The notes beneath the pieces are model-generated. The model did not search any database. It saw only the letters and a list, made by a program, of their open reading frames with translations, and was not told the DNA's origin. A stretch of 64,000 nucleotides of DNA from Limonium bicolor (lineage: Eukaryota; Streptophyta; Magnoliopsida; Caryophyllales; Plumbaginaceae): NCBI GenBank assembly GCA_023374045.1, contig CM041782.1, positions 248,773,882 through 248,837,881 of the forward strand. The letters run 5' to 3'. Made by a program: the position numbers and the translations under genes. Below are positions 22,552 through 34,150 of this stretch, piece by piece (the stretch's first letter is position 1; each line of letters begins with the position of its first letter).

Positions 22552-23574
22552 TATCTATCTTTTATCCTTTATTTAATGTTGTTTTCTTTTTTGTACTATA
22601 TTTCCCTTTTATATGTTGTAATAAAATGCAGATTTTACTTGAGTTCTTCTGGCTGTGTAGAATATTCCTTACAGGTACATTTCATGACATTCCACAGCTG
22701 CACTCAAGTGTGGGGGAGCTCTACACACTCTACGGAATTTGGGGAGTACACTCTTTCCTTAATTTATTGCATGCCCTATTAATTTAATTCCATTTACGCA
22801 ATAAGGGCATTGCTTGAGCTTAAGTGTGGGGGAAGAGCCCTTTTCAGGGCATTTTGTGCTTAAAATGTTTTAATCTCTCTTCTTATCTTGCATTTGTTCA
22901 AAAATTAAAATTATGGACCCTGCTAATATAGGTTGTTCTCTTTATGAATAAATACTATTATGAATTGTGGGATAAATGGTATAAATTTAAAAATTTTCAT
23001 TTGATTACTTTTGAGGAGCATTTTTATGCGGTGTGACCAAATGATCTGCAATGGTTGGATTTTTATTGCTCAGGGGTTCTTTCTGTTTTCTCTCTTAGGG
23101 ATTGCTAAGGGGTGCTTCTCTGTTAAAAAATAAATGTAATAAAGTAAGGGACTTGCGAGACACCATTGGTAACCAACAAAGAGAGTTGAGTGTTCTTAAA
23201 ATCAAAAGCTTGATGCTTAAATATTATCTTCTCATCTCTTATGCAAAAGTGAAACGAATGCATGAATCTATTTTTCCTTTTGTTTTCTCCTTAATGCCCA
23301 TTATTGAGAGAAGTTGGCCGTGGTAAAAGTTCTCAAAGTCACCTTAACAAAGAAGCATTGAAGTACCTTGGATCATACCCTGAAACTCTATATTTTATTT
23401 TTACCCTGAGCACACCTATGCCACCAGCAGTTGATTCTTCACACTCCTCAAAAAGTTTAAAGATCGTGTATTGTTCACCTCCTTATCCTACCCTTCATAA
23501 TAATATTTGTTAGTATTGAGCATTCCCTACTTACTTGGGTACATGGTTTTGCTTGAGGACAAGTGTGGGGGTGA
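22552..23574 (+). other. Element A 3' UTR and PPT
   Basis: About 1 kb, AT-rich, with two PPT-like AAGTGTGGGGGA motifs (about 22708 and 22823) and the true PPT AAGTGTGGGGGTGA at 23561-23574 against the 3' LTR. The hydrophobic frame at 22533-22787 has no recognisable domain. The last 530 bp match 1-543. Confidence 0.75.
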
Positions 23575-25092
23575 TGATAAGTGTCCAAATGAGCATGTTT
23601 TATAGGTGTATTTCATATATTATATTAGCACTTTTCTTGCTCATTTCTCCACTTTGGTTAGTTTTCCTCTAGTTATGTTTTATTGATTATCTCACAAAAT
23701 TATTGGTTAAACATGAGGAAAACCAAGCTAGGAGAAAAGTACACGAAGAGACGAACGCATAGGCGCAGACGGGGATCAAATCGGAGCTAAAACGAACATT
23801 TTAGAGGCAATTGAAGTTGGTCCGGACTAGTGTCCGGATCAACTGATCCGGACCAATATATTCCAGCACAGAACCGTACAAAATCGACATGGTCCGGACC
23901 AGTGTCCGGATCACCTGGTCCGGACCAACATGCCAGCGCGTCAGAAGAAAGAAATCGACATGGTCCGGACCACACTGATCCGGACAGTGGTCCGGACACA
24001 TGTATCTTGCCAGCGTACAGGGCAGCAGCGTGTGAAGAGATAAAATCATTATCTCTTCACACGTTAACACCCACCGCCTTACCACTCCCTTTACCCTATA
24101 TTTCTCTAAATACACCTCCAAACCTCCATTAATCCATATCTCATTCCACCCCAAACTTATGCCATTCCATAAAATACCATAAAACTCTCCAAAAATCATA
24201 CATCTCATCCACATATTATCCACATAAATTCCATACAACACCTCATTTCATAAAAACATTCCATACCGTTTTTCTGTCCAACCTCTGCCCGAATATTAGC
24301 AGTCAAGATAGTGGAGCTGAATTAATTATCTTTCCCAGATGATTTCTTTTACTTCTCATTCTGTCTTTTTAATTATGTTGGGCTAAGAGGATTTACTCCG
24401 GGCGAAGGTTTGGCCGTAATTTGTTTAATTGTGTAATCTATATTTCTACCGGTTAAAATAAATTCAGTTTGTTACGATTAAAGTTTATCTCTCTCCCTTT
24501 TTAATAAATTTCATCGATTTATTAAAAAGCTTTACTAAATCTGTTTCTAATCTGATCGGTGACAAACAGATAGGTTAATTAAGCCGTAAAACTGTAGGAA
24601 ACTTATTTTCATCGGATAAGTTAGTACTCAGTTGCAAGAATACAATTCCTCACACTCCTCTGCCGTTTACTAGTGCTTGCTTGAGTTTTCATCGGACCTT
24701 GCATTTTCTGGTAATGAGTTCTTATGAGTTTTCATCGGACCTTAAGATAATAACAAGAATCTTGCCAAATTATTATATTTAACCGGTAGAGATAGCATAG
24801 TTAATCAGATTATATTAACCTGAACCCAGAGTTCCGGTTAATTTATCATAATTCACTAAATTAATCTATTATTTACTTTTCAAAAACAAGTCAATTAATT
24901 CGCCCCTTTTTGTGACAAGCTTAGGTACTACTTTATTTCGCTATAAGTCCCATAGTTTGACCCCGGCCGCTTCTGTCTTACTATACTACTGCGACCGGGT
25001 TTTATTTGCAGCCTGACAGATATTTTGAGTATTATTTTCTTTCAATTGTTTTAATTACACCAGTTCTAACCATTCACGATATACAGTCTGCA
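23575..25092 (+). repeat. 3' LTR of element A copy 2
   Basis: 1518 bp, TGATAAGTG to TCTGCA, highly similar to 11590-13114. The TCCGGA cluster at 23817-24001 carries a G-to-A change in the centre of the 20-bp palindrome, and the TATA box has lost two bases near 24107. Right-hand target duplication ATTTG at 25093-25097. Confidence 0.92.
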
Positions 25093-25097
25093 ATTTG

Positions 25098-25335
25098 TTT
25101 GTGAATACTCGGTACAGTTGGAAGGTGTATGTTGTTTCTATTGTTAATGGACGGTCAGTAATGTGTAGTCACTCGGAAATCTAGTCCATCAGACCGATAC
25201 ATTGTATATGTAATAGCCTTGTTAGCCACGTGGGTGGTTAACGGCGTGTAACACCAACGAGTTAAGTAATGTGATGAAGTTTGTTTTTCCGCTGCAGTTT
25301 ATTGTAAGTGTGTTAATGTTGGATGGGGTGTTACA
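25098..25335 (+). repeat. Middle T LTR, 3' remainder
   Basis: Continues the LTR broken at 11589 and ends GGGGTGTTACA. Joined with 7282-11589 it gives a 4546-bp LTR. Confidence 0.88.
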
Positions 25336-28300
25336 AAAAGTGGTATCAGAGCGAAGTATCGCTTTGATGACTGAATTACCGAGCTTAGGAAGTACCGAGT
25401 TAGGATTTTAGTACTTTGGGTTAAGGGTTGAGTGATAGCGTGAGAGATACGCTAGTTAGGAGTAACCAGTGTGTACTGGAAACCTACTATATCCTTCCCG
25501 CTCTCCACAATCCTTGTTTTATAACCTGGGAAGGAACGCCAGAGAGATAGAAGTCCTCTCTTACTCGGGAATACCCAATCTGGCTGTTATTAAACACCTC
25601 TAAAGGTACAGAGAACCTGTCATACGGTAGATTCCAAAAACTGGGAATCCCGGAGACGGTCTCCATCTGAACAATGTTAACCGCATGTAATAGCGAAGAA
25701 TGAAGAATTTTCTGTATAAGAGAATAGAATTTCCGGCAACCTGGGTTGACATGCCGAGCAGTCGAGGATAACCAGCTTGCAATGCACCAACCGTGCAACA
25801 GGCAAGAAGTGGATTAATGAAACCCAAGACGAGTGTCTACGGAACCACAGTTGTTAAATGATACACCAATGGTATACCAACCGACAAAGGAACTACAACG
25901 TAGTGCCCAAACAAGAGACAAGTCTCAGTAACCACGACAATACGTGGAACGGGCTACGAAGAGGAAACAATACAAAAGAAAAGGGGGTCTCCCAGAATGG
26001 GAAACACCCTAGTTAATGATTATCATGTGAAGACAGTGAAAAGTCACCTAGAGGAGTTATTATCAAGACAGTAAGATCAGTGAGGGCCAACAAGGCCACT
26101 GATGAATGTGCGGGTAAAAACAATACCCAACCGGTAAGTGTTGAACCGATAGCCAGTTAGCATGGCGCACTTGCCATGGCAAGTGCTGCTATAACAGGGT
26201 TGTTCGGGGAAATTTTAACAAGTACGAAGTACTTGGTAAAGTTCCACGAAGTTAAGTGTGGAAGGGCCTGTTAGCCTAACCACTGTAACTTGAAGTACAC
26301 CAGTCAGCAAGAAGCTAGACTTGGTTAAGGTAAGAAGATGTTGTGGAACCATGAAAAAAAAAATTCGTTCAAACTCAGATTTATTTCAACTCTTTTCTTT
26401 CAAAACCAAATTTTCTTTTAAACCAATGTCTATTTCTAACCTTCTTTTAAACCAAACCAATAAAACCAAGGGCAGTTGACAAGAATACAACAGTAGATAA
26501 ACTTTCCCTCGATTAAGTTCGGGAAGCACGGAATGTATATTGTCAAGGGACAATATAAGGGAGTTGACAACAGAATACTTCACCTAGGCGTGTGACGGAC
26601 ACTACGAGGGTACCAACTGTAATGTGGGATGACCACACTCCGATAGGAGCTTGTGGGCCTGACAGACCTACTTATGGGTTAGTTGGGTAAGTAGCAATGT
26701 ATCAGCATGGTACCCCACATATGTATACGAGTAGAGTCCGAAACATGGGAAGTAGTCGACTCCGTACTACGGTCAGCAGTGTAAGTCAAACAAGAGCTAA
26801 GGATTACCATGAATGGTTGAAATTAAGGAACTCAGTTAAGTTAACGAGACTAAAGGAATTAGTGGAATTAGTGAATTCCTTTCAACGAAATGTTTAAGAG
26901 TTAGGAGGTGCGAAGTGCACTAACTGTAATGTAAAGACATCGTATACGTCTTAAGGATCCTCAGGGATAAACATGATAGCTGGAACGGAGACCCAGCCTA
27001 TACATGGCAAGTAGATGCCTAATATGGACACATTAATGTGCAATGAACGGGATGAAACTCCCAGAATGAGTACCTACACTACCAGGAAATGTTGATCTTC
27101 ATAGAAGAAGATAATAAGCTAGTTAAGAACGCAAACGGCGTGGCTAACGGAATATACCAATAAGTGTGAACCAAATGTAATGGCATGGCTTAGCAACACC
27201 CAGGAGCAATCCTTGAAGGGTGTTCACATCAACGATAATTGTACGAAATGACATGACAGAAACACAAGGGTTGAAACTAACACCAGCTTAGACATAAGTT
27301 GTCAGGAGACGGACTGACAATCCTAAGGGGCATCCCATGAAAGGAAACGTGATGCAACGACCTTGTCTTGGAGGCCAATACAACCTCTAACCATGTAATA
27401 TTGTATAGAGAAGTACATGTGTGTGGACAGCCTATAATGAGCGCAGCTCAAGGCAAATAAGGCTTATAAGCCATAAGCAAGATATGTTATATAAATTAGA
27501 TTGATTGCAGAAGTTTATGTTGTATAAGTGAATAGAGTGGTAAACGAACCACTGCATTAAGAGTGGGGATACCTCTCGATATTGTGAGACCACAGGAGCG
27601 GTAGTTATGTGAATAAAGTCCAAGAAATATGTTAAGGATGGACGATGTTATTATTGAAAGAGAGCAGTTAGCTTAGTAGTATGTGTGTAAAAAGTGAAAC
27701 ACCGAGCTGAATAATGCCGGCTTGTGACTCGAATGATCAATGCTCAAGGAGCATTCAGTAGTCATCCAAATGAGTGATGAACCATAATACGAATGATGTA
27801 AGTATATGTGTGGAAGTTAATGTGACAGTAAATACCATGTAAGTTAGTATTATACAATAAGCACGGTGCGCAGTAAGCGACCGTTGTATAAGTGTTGTTG
27901 AATAATAATGTGGCAGATAAGACCAGTTATGAGTTAAACTCAGTGGAGATGCATAGTAAGTGATACCAAACAAACTAGGCAGTAAGCCAGTGGCCAGTTT
28001 TACGAGATCAGAATCTCAATGAAACACTGTGTGAATTCCGTTGTGAATCGCATGAGAGATTTGCTGCCAAGAGTTTACGCCTCTGCACTCTTTATGACTG
28101 AGTGTTTTGGTATTGCATTTGCACAGTAATGATCGAGTGCGATAGCTAGGAATTGGAAACATGTTAATTGTGGAGGAATAATGTTATAATGGTCGATGCA
28201 TAGGAAATGCAAGGCCGCACCAATGAAAGAATACGTGTACAGAACCAAATGTGGAGGCATGATTAGCAACAAGTGGCTGCAGTAACACGAAATACTACAT

Positions 28301-30271
28301 ATCGGTATGGAATATACCTCAAGTGTGGGAAATAGCTGAGAGAGCACTACACACTAGGTAGTAGCTCAACCTCAACTGACAGTAAGTCGGAAGGAAACAA
28401 GTCAATCATTGTGAAATACATAGTTGTATACACAGTAAGTTATTAGAGAAGTGGATGTAAAGTCTTGAAACTCACCGAATTCGCTAACGGTAAGAGATAC
28501 CACACGTCGGTTGAGAAACCATTGTTACCAAGATGAAGGTGATAAATGGGAGGTGAACAATACGGTAACAATAACGAGTGGGGCAACTTGAGCCCTACAG
28601 TTATTAGAGTTTCGCAGCAGAAACTAGTGAACCAGTAATTTAAATGTTGAATGTGCATGGTGAATACGAGTGAATGGCTAATTATTAACGCCTAGAAGCC
28701 TCACAGGCCAGAACCGAAACCAGTTAAGAGTTATAGCAACTCCAATGAGAATTCTTGATTTAGGGACTAAACCGCCAATATGGTTAAGATCCTCTAATCG
28801 GAATGCATTGTATAATAGACCGCGTGGAAGTTAAAATACTTCACGACGGCAGAACATTTTAAGCCAATGTTTAGTGATTGATTACGTGGGTGTAATCCCT
28901 TTTAAGGGGGGTAGAGCGCAAAACCACTTAGTGCGTATTACCGTACAAGTGTACGTGACTTATGTTGTGCACATAGCACAAATAATTTGTTTTGATGATT
29001 GGTGCGTGTGTTATGTAAACATACTATTGTGATAAGTGTGTTGATTTATTAACAGTTGTGTGGGATGGTACAAGTGTGGGGAGTAGAGAAACTCCCGGGG
29101 AACAAAAACCCCGACAGTGTATAAATGTGAAACTGTGTGTTATATTTTGATAAAATATATGTGTATATATATACTATATAGTGACTCATGAAAGGGTATG
29201 AAACTGTCATAGAACCTAGTGAGAATAAGATTCCCTAGGTAACAACATCAAAGTGAATGGGAGATAACTGATAGACGGAGTTCTATCCCTTGGAGATGTA
29301 TGATCATGATTAGAATGATTAAAAAGATAGAAAATTGGAAATGAGTGATTTATTTGATGCTTGAAAATGAAGTGAGAGGTGGAACTTGATTTGCATGCGA
29401 TCAAGGGAAGCCGAACACAAATTGGGGTGGAAGGATAGTTCGACACTGATGTGGATCACATCAGGGTTGGATGATTCTTGAAGCTCCATATAAGTGGTCA
29501 CAAATAACCACGCTAAGAAAAGAAGCAAAAAGTAGAAGTTGGACTTGGAGTTGTATGTGTTTTCAAAAGGATTTTCAATTGGTGTTTTCAAAACAGTCGG
29601 TTAACATTTGGAATAGAGGATTCTCTTATATTTAACCTAGTAAAGAATATTTTTTGTAGTACTTGCTCACGAGCTGAGGACGTATGAGCCTTTGTCTTCG
29701 GACCGGCGACATGGGAAGTACATATGTTAAAAAATTAAGTGAATGTTTTGATCTCCCAAAGGAACGGGGACCAGAAGGTGTCCATCGCGACCGGGTTCTG
29801 CGGGATCACAGTGTATATAAAAGATATCTTTGATTGTTATACATGCTATGACATGTTGTGTGGTATGTGTAATAAATATTATTTTGACCTTGAGTCCCAA
29901 GAGTGTATGTTATTAGGACCTATGAGTCTAAATGTTGTTGTGTTACATAGACCTATGTGTCTAAAGGCTGTTATGTTATCAAGACCTATGTGTCTAAATG
30001 TTGTTATGTTACCCAAGACTAGAGAGTCTAAGGGTTGTTATGTATGTGTAAATGTTGTTAAGATACCCGGACCATTGAGTCTGAGGTTATCATGTGAATA
30101 TGTTATGTTATGTATGGATGTGAATGTGTTACCCGGACCATTAAGTCCGAGGGTGTGATGTAAAATATGTTGGTTATGGAAGTTTATTTCCAAGTTTTCC
30201 TACGTTGTAATCCAAATGATGTGTGGAAAGCGTGAACTTCGAGGATGAAGTTCTTTTTAAGGGGGGTAGAT
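25336..30271 (+). mobile_element. Element T internal region, copy 2 (non-coding)
   Basis: Near-identical to 2298-7281 with scattered substitutions, small indels and one 51-bp deletion at about 29024 (bases 5983-6033 of copy 1, between ATAC repeats). The hairpin cluster, small-hairpin tract (about 29768-30155) and PPT (to 30271) are retained. No retrotransposon protein on either strand. Confidence 0.82.
25341..25352 (+). other. Primer-binding site (tRNA-Met) of T internal copy 2
   Basis: TGGTATCAGAGC five bases after the LTR end, again in the arm of a hairpin (25345-25368) with one G-U pair. Confidence 0.92.
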
Positions 30272-33200
30272 TAAAATATCCCAAATCTTGATATGTCGTT
30301 AAACATTTAAACTATGGTATGTAAAGGCTAAAAGTGCCTTAGAAACATCAGGGAACAATTTAAACCATAGTAATATGCAATAAAGCACTAAGATACAGTT
30401 TGAGCAAAAACATGCTCTAAGGAGCCAATGGTGAATGACCTAGTAAAATGCTCTCAAGGAAACTATTAAAGGGCATATGTGTTGTTGTATGTAATTGCAG
30501 GTCAAAGGAATTATTTATGTGGAAATTCAGTGTTTAAGGTTTATGCAATTTAAGGGCCTAAGAGCCATGTTATTTAAGGGCCTAAGTGCCAAGCAATTTA
30601 AGTTTATGCACTATATTGTGATGTAGTGTGAATTTGGTGAAGTGTTGGGTGTGAGAAAGTTCTTGATGGACTTAGGTGTTCTTGAATGAAGTAAGGTAAA
30701 AACCTAAGTGTTTGGATGTGAGAATATACAAGAGAAGCTATGGCAAAATTTGGAAAATGTATAAGAAGTTCTAAGTGTTATAAATGAGTTTTGGTGAACT
30801 AGGAAGTGTTAAAAATGAACAAGTGCTTTACTAGGGAAGAAAGTATGTATTAAAGTCTTGGAGAATTTTGTTTAAGGTTTAGGAATGTTGATGTAAAAGG
30901 AGGAAATGATGTTTAGGTAGATGTGAAAAAGGAGATTTAGTTAGTAAGAAAAGATGTTGAGAGATGATGCTAAGGTGTAGAGGAAACATCTTGGTATAGT
31001 GGTCATTATAGGTGAAATACCACTTAGAAAACCAAATGAAAAATGTACAAGTATTAAGAGATTTTGTAAGGAGTTTGTGAAATGATAAAGATGGTTTTGG
31101 TGTGTGATTTAAGGAGTTTAATACATGGCTAAAGATGTGTTTGAAGTGCCAAATGTGATTAGAACATACTAGGGCACTATGAGGTGAAGTTTGGAGTCAA
31201 ATGGGATTTTAGAAACAAAGGTCTGGAGCCGACCGACCTTAGGGACCGGGCGTGCAAGGTCGGTCGAGCTCAGTTTACACTACCGGAAAGAGTTTCTGGA
31301 ACGGACCGACCTTGGGTACAGGACTTGCAAGGTCGGTCGGGCTTGTATTTTTAGTACGGATTAAGTCTCTGGAATAGACCGACCTTGGGACCGGACTTGC
31401 AAGGTCGGTCGTGTCTAAACTTTTGTACGAGAATTGTTTCTGGAATGGACCGACCTTGTGGACCGAACTTGCAAGGTCGGTCGGAGTAGAATTTTTGACG
31501 GTAATGTATTCTGGAATGGACCGACCTTGTGTAAGATCGGTCGGTAAGGTCGGTCGGACCAAAAACATTGTTTAAGGTTATAGGATGATGGGGATTATTA
31601 AGTAATGATGTTATAAGATTGTTGAGGACATGTTAAGTGAGTTATGATGAAAATATAGTGGGGGAAAAGTTGTATCAAATGTAAAAGTAAAACAAGTTAA
31701 AATGTGAAGTTATTTAACTAAGTTAACAGGGATAAGTTATGAGCATTAGACTTTAAAGAATCATGTTACCCCGATGTTAATAAAAGTACATGTAATGTTA
31801 TCAGTTGTTTGAGAATTGCTCGAGGAACATAAGTGGACATGATAAAGTGGACTCCGGTGACAGGTATGGTTTTCTTGCAACCTGTGTCCTACCGGATTAC
31901 ACTGGCTTGTATGCCAATGTGTTTTTCTGTTTGTTTGCCATGTTGTAAGATTAAACATGTAATGAGTTTACAGTAATTCATTTATGTGGCGTGTTCAACT
32001 CCGATACCATTTAACCTCGAAAGTGTTAAACCTTAGCTAACTGAGTCTAGGATCACATGAGAGTTCGGTATTCGGATTAAACGACCCGAACCATGGGATG
32101 TTTTAACCACGGCTATGCGTGTGTAAATTGTGTGATATGTGTATGTGAATGTAGGGATCTCCCTTGTATGTTTAACCCAGTTGTAATACTGTATGGTGCG
32201 TAGATGTGATAGACTCCTTACTGGGGTTCTAACTAATATCTAAAAGTAAGTATATACTAACAGTGGTGAGGAATCCGGTTAGGCCAGTCGCGCGTTGTTT
32301 GGGAGTGGGTATCCTTTTTAGCCTTACCCTTCTCTCTGTTATGGTTGTTTCCCTCACGGGTTATGATCTCCCATTAGCTTATTCCAAAGCTTAGCTATTC
32401 TGACTTATGATCGGTTTAGGGGGAACATGTGTTTGTGTGGTGTGTTCGGGTCACCAAACCAGAACCATCTTAACTTAAGTTACTCGTCCGACTATTAGGA
32501 CGGTAATGAGTGTTGTATAACGAGCTTACCATGAGGGTGACATCATTCTCTAGGCTCACCATTGAATTAACAATGTTTGGGTCGGTTCCTAAGAGAACCG
32601 CTCCCGTTATGTTAAGTGTTGTTGATGTAATGCAATTTCTATTGTGATGTTGTTATGTGCACGTTGAACGTGAAATGTATTATTATGTGTTGTTATGTGA
32701 TGTATGATATATGTTGTAAAATGTGGAGTATGTGGATCATGGATATGAATCCCAGTTTGTGATAAGAGGCGTGCAAGGATAACCCGAATAATGGGTAGTT
32801 GTCGTCTATTAAGGGAGTAGCTCCATTAGAGGAGAAACACTCTAGGGGTAATGAATACCATGAGTGACCTATTAGGTGTGGATGTGTTATCTGTTGTTGA
32901 GCCATTATGTGTTGTGTGTTTATAGTTTACATGCATGATTCAAATACAATCAACAGCATGCCAAGACGACAATTAGTTGTGCGTGGCCCGGTAGCATGTG
33001 GGCTGCGAGATTACTATACCAGCAAAGGTGCTGAGCCCCTTGGGGGCCACCCTTTCTCGTCTTTTCCTATTTCAGGTACAAAGAGCTGGAAGCCGTGCGA
33101 GAGTAGGACGGGGTAGTCGTTGTACATGGGTAATCATTTAAATTGTATATATACAGTAGGTGTAGTAAGACAGAAATTGTTATCGGCATTAGTTTGTGAA

Positions 33201-33378
33201 TACTCGGTACAGTTGGAAGGTGTATGTTGTTTCTATTGTTAATGGACGGTCAGTATTGTGTAGTCGCCCGAAAATCTAGTCCATCAGACCGATACATTGT
33301 ATATGTAATAGCCTTGTTAGCCACGTGGGTGGTTAACGGCGTGTAACACCAACGAGTTAAGTAATGTGATGAAGTTTG
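30272..33378 (+). repeat. Third T LTR (subfamily A), internally deleted and truncated
   Basis: Starts TAAAATATCCC (first bases mutated from TGAAATACCCC). It lacks 1376 bp equivalent to 7432-8807, with the junction at 30420/30421 between CTAAG repeats. It keeps the five-unit hairpin array (about 31230-31560) and the empty element A target site ATTAGTTTGTG at 33188. It ends at 33378, 52 bp short of the LTR end, fused to the Ogre-like LTR through shared GTTTG. Confidence 0.87.
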
Positions 33379-33689
33379 GATTGAATGGAATTGGATTGAA
33401 TCGAGTTTAGGCCAATCTTGAATTGAACCTGGGCCGTATTTGAATTGGACTTGGGCCGGGTCCAAAGTTTGGATCAAGGTCAAAGTTTTGGTCCAGGTCA
33501 AAGTTTTGGTCCAGGTCAAGGTTTTGGTTCAGGTCAAAGTTTTGGTTCAGGGTTTGGGACTTGGATTATTTCCTGTGGTCTTGTGTTATTTTTGTGAACT
33601 TGGATTGGGTTGAAATTGGATAACATTTCATGGATGAGCTTTTTTGGATTTTGGTGAGGTTTTTATCTGGGTTGGGCTTGTAGTGTTGG

Positions 33690-34150
33690 GCTAAAGAATT
33701 GATTTGTGGATTTGGGTCTATTTCAAATTCTGGGCCAAGGTTTTCGGGTTTAGACTGTGGGCCTTGGGTTTTTGGGTTTAGACTGTGGGCCGTGGGTTTT
33801 GGGCTTGGACTGTGGGCCGTGGGTTTTGGGCTTGGACTGGGGACCGTGGGTTTTGGGCTTGGATTATGGGCCGTGGGTTGAATATGTCATTGGGCCGAGT
33901 TTGGGAGTTGGGCCTGGTTGAATGTGTTGTTGGGCCGAGTTTGGGAGTTGGGCCGGGTTGAATGTGTTGTTGGCCCGCGTCATATGGTATTGGGCCGCAT
34001 CATATGGTATTGGGCCGTGGGTTTGGGCCTTGAGGAGTTGGGTTTGGGCCATGGGCTCCGGGTCTGGGTCATGGGCTTCGGGTTCGGGTCATGGGCTTCA
34101 GGTTTGGGTCATGGGCTTCGGGTTTGGGTCATGGGTTTCGGTTTTGGGCT
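33690..34150. repeat. G-rich 20-24-bp repeat tract in the Ogre-like 3' LTR
   Basis: Imperfect tandem copies of GGGCCGTGGGTTTTGGGCTTGG-like units, then TTCGGGTTTGGGTCATGGGC-like units. Runs of three G about every 5-8 bases make G-quadruplexes plausible on the + strand, which is antisense to the element. The counterpart in the 5' LTR is at about 53610-54070. The frames on both strands here are low-complexity artefacts. Confidence 0.8.

Larger units (their letters stand above)
11590..25092 (+). mobile_element. Element A copy 2: Athila-like LTR retrotransposon with gag but no pol
   Basis: LTRs of 1525 and 1518 bp, a tRNA-Asp PBS, gag, a long acidic extension, a conserved-looking double hairpin, 3' UTR and PPT. 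No protease, RT, RNase H or integrase frame is present. Without the two nested solo LTRs and their target duplications the element is about 7.1 kb. This architecture matches what has been called TR-GAG (terminal-repeat elements carrying only gag). It would need pol in trans. It is flanked by ATTAG/ATTTG and lies inside the middle T LTR. Confidence 0.85.
2060..33378 (+). mobile_element. Tandem array of element T (LTR-int-LTR-int-LTR), non-coding Tekay/LARD-like
   Basis: Three LTRs and two internal regions of the same large element lie in direct orientation. LTRs start TGAAATACCCC and end GGGGTGTTACA, about 4.55 kb when complete. The internal region is about 4.98 kb, with a tRNA-Met PBS and a G-rich PPT. 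Neither internal copy has an ORF above 139 codons, and no gag, protease, RT, RNase H or integrase motif is visible. Long LTRs around a non-coding core fit a large retrotransposon derivative (LARD). The end motifs and tRNA-Met PBS recall the Tekay/Del chromovirus group, which would have to supply proteins in trans; that assignment is inference. Confidence 0.75.

Noticed and set aside
22533..22787. Small hydrophobic envelope-like protein after the double hairpin
   Set aside because: Short, T-rich, no conserved motif, and overlaps PPT-like sequence; more likely 3' UTR.
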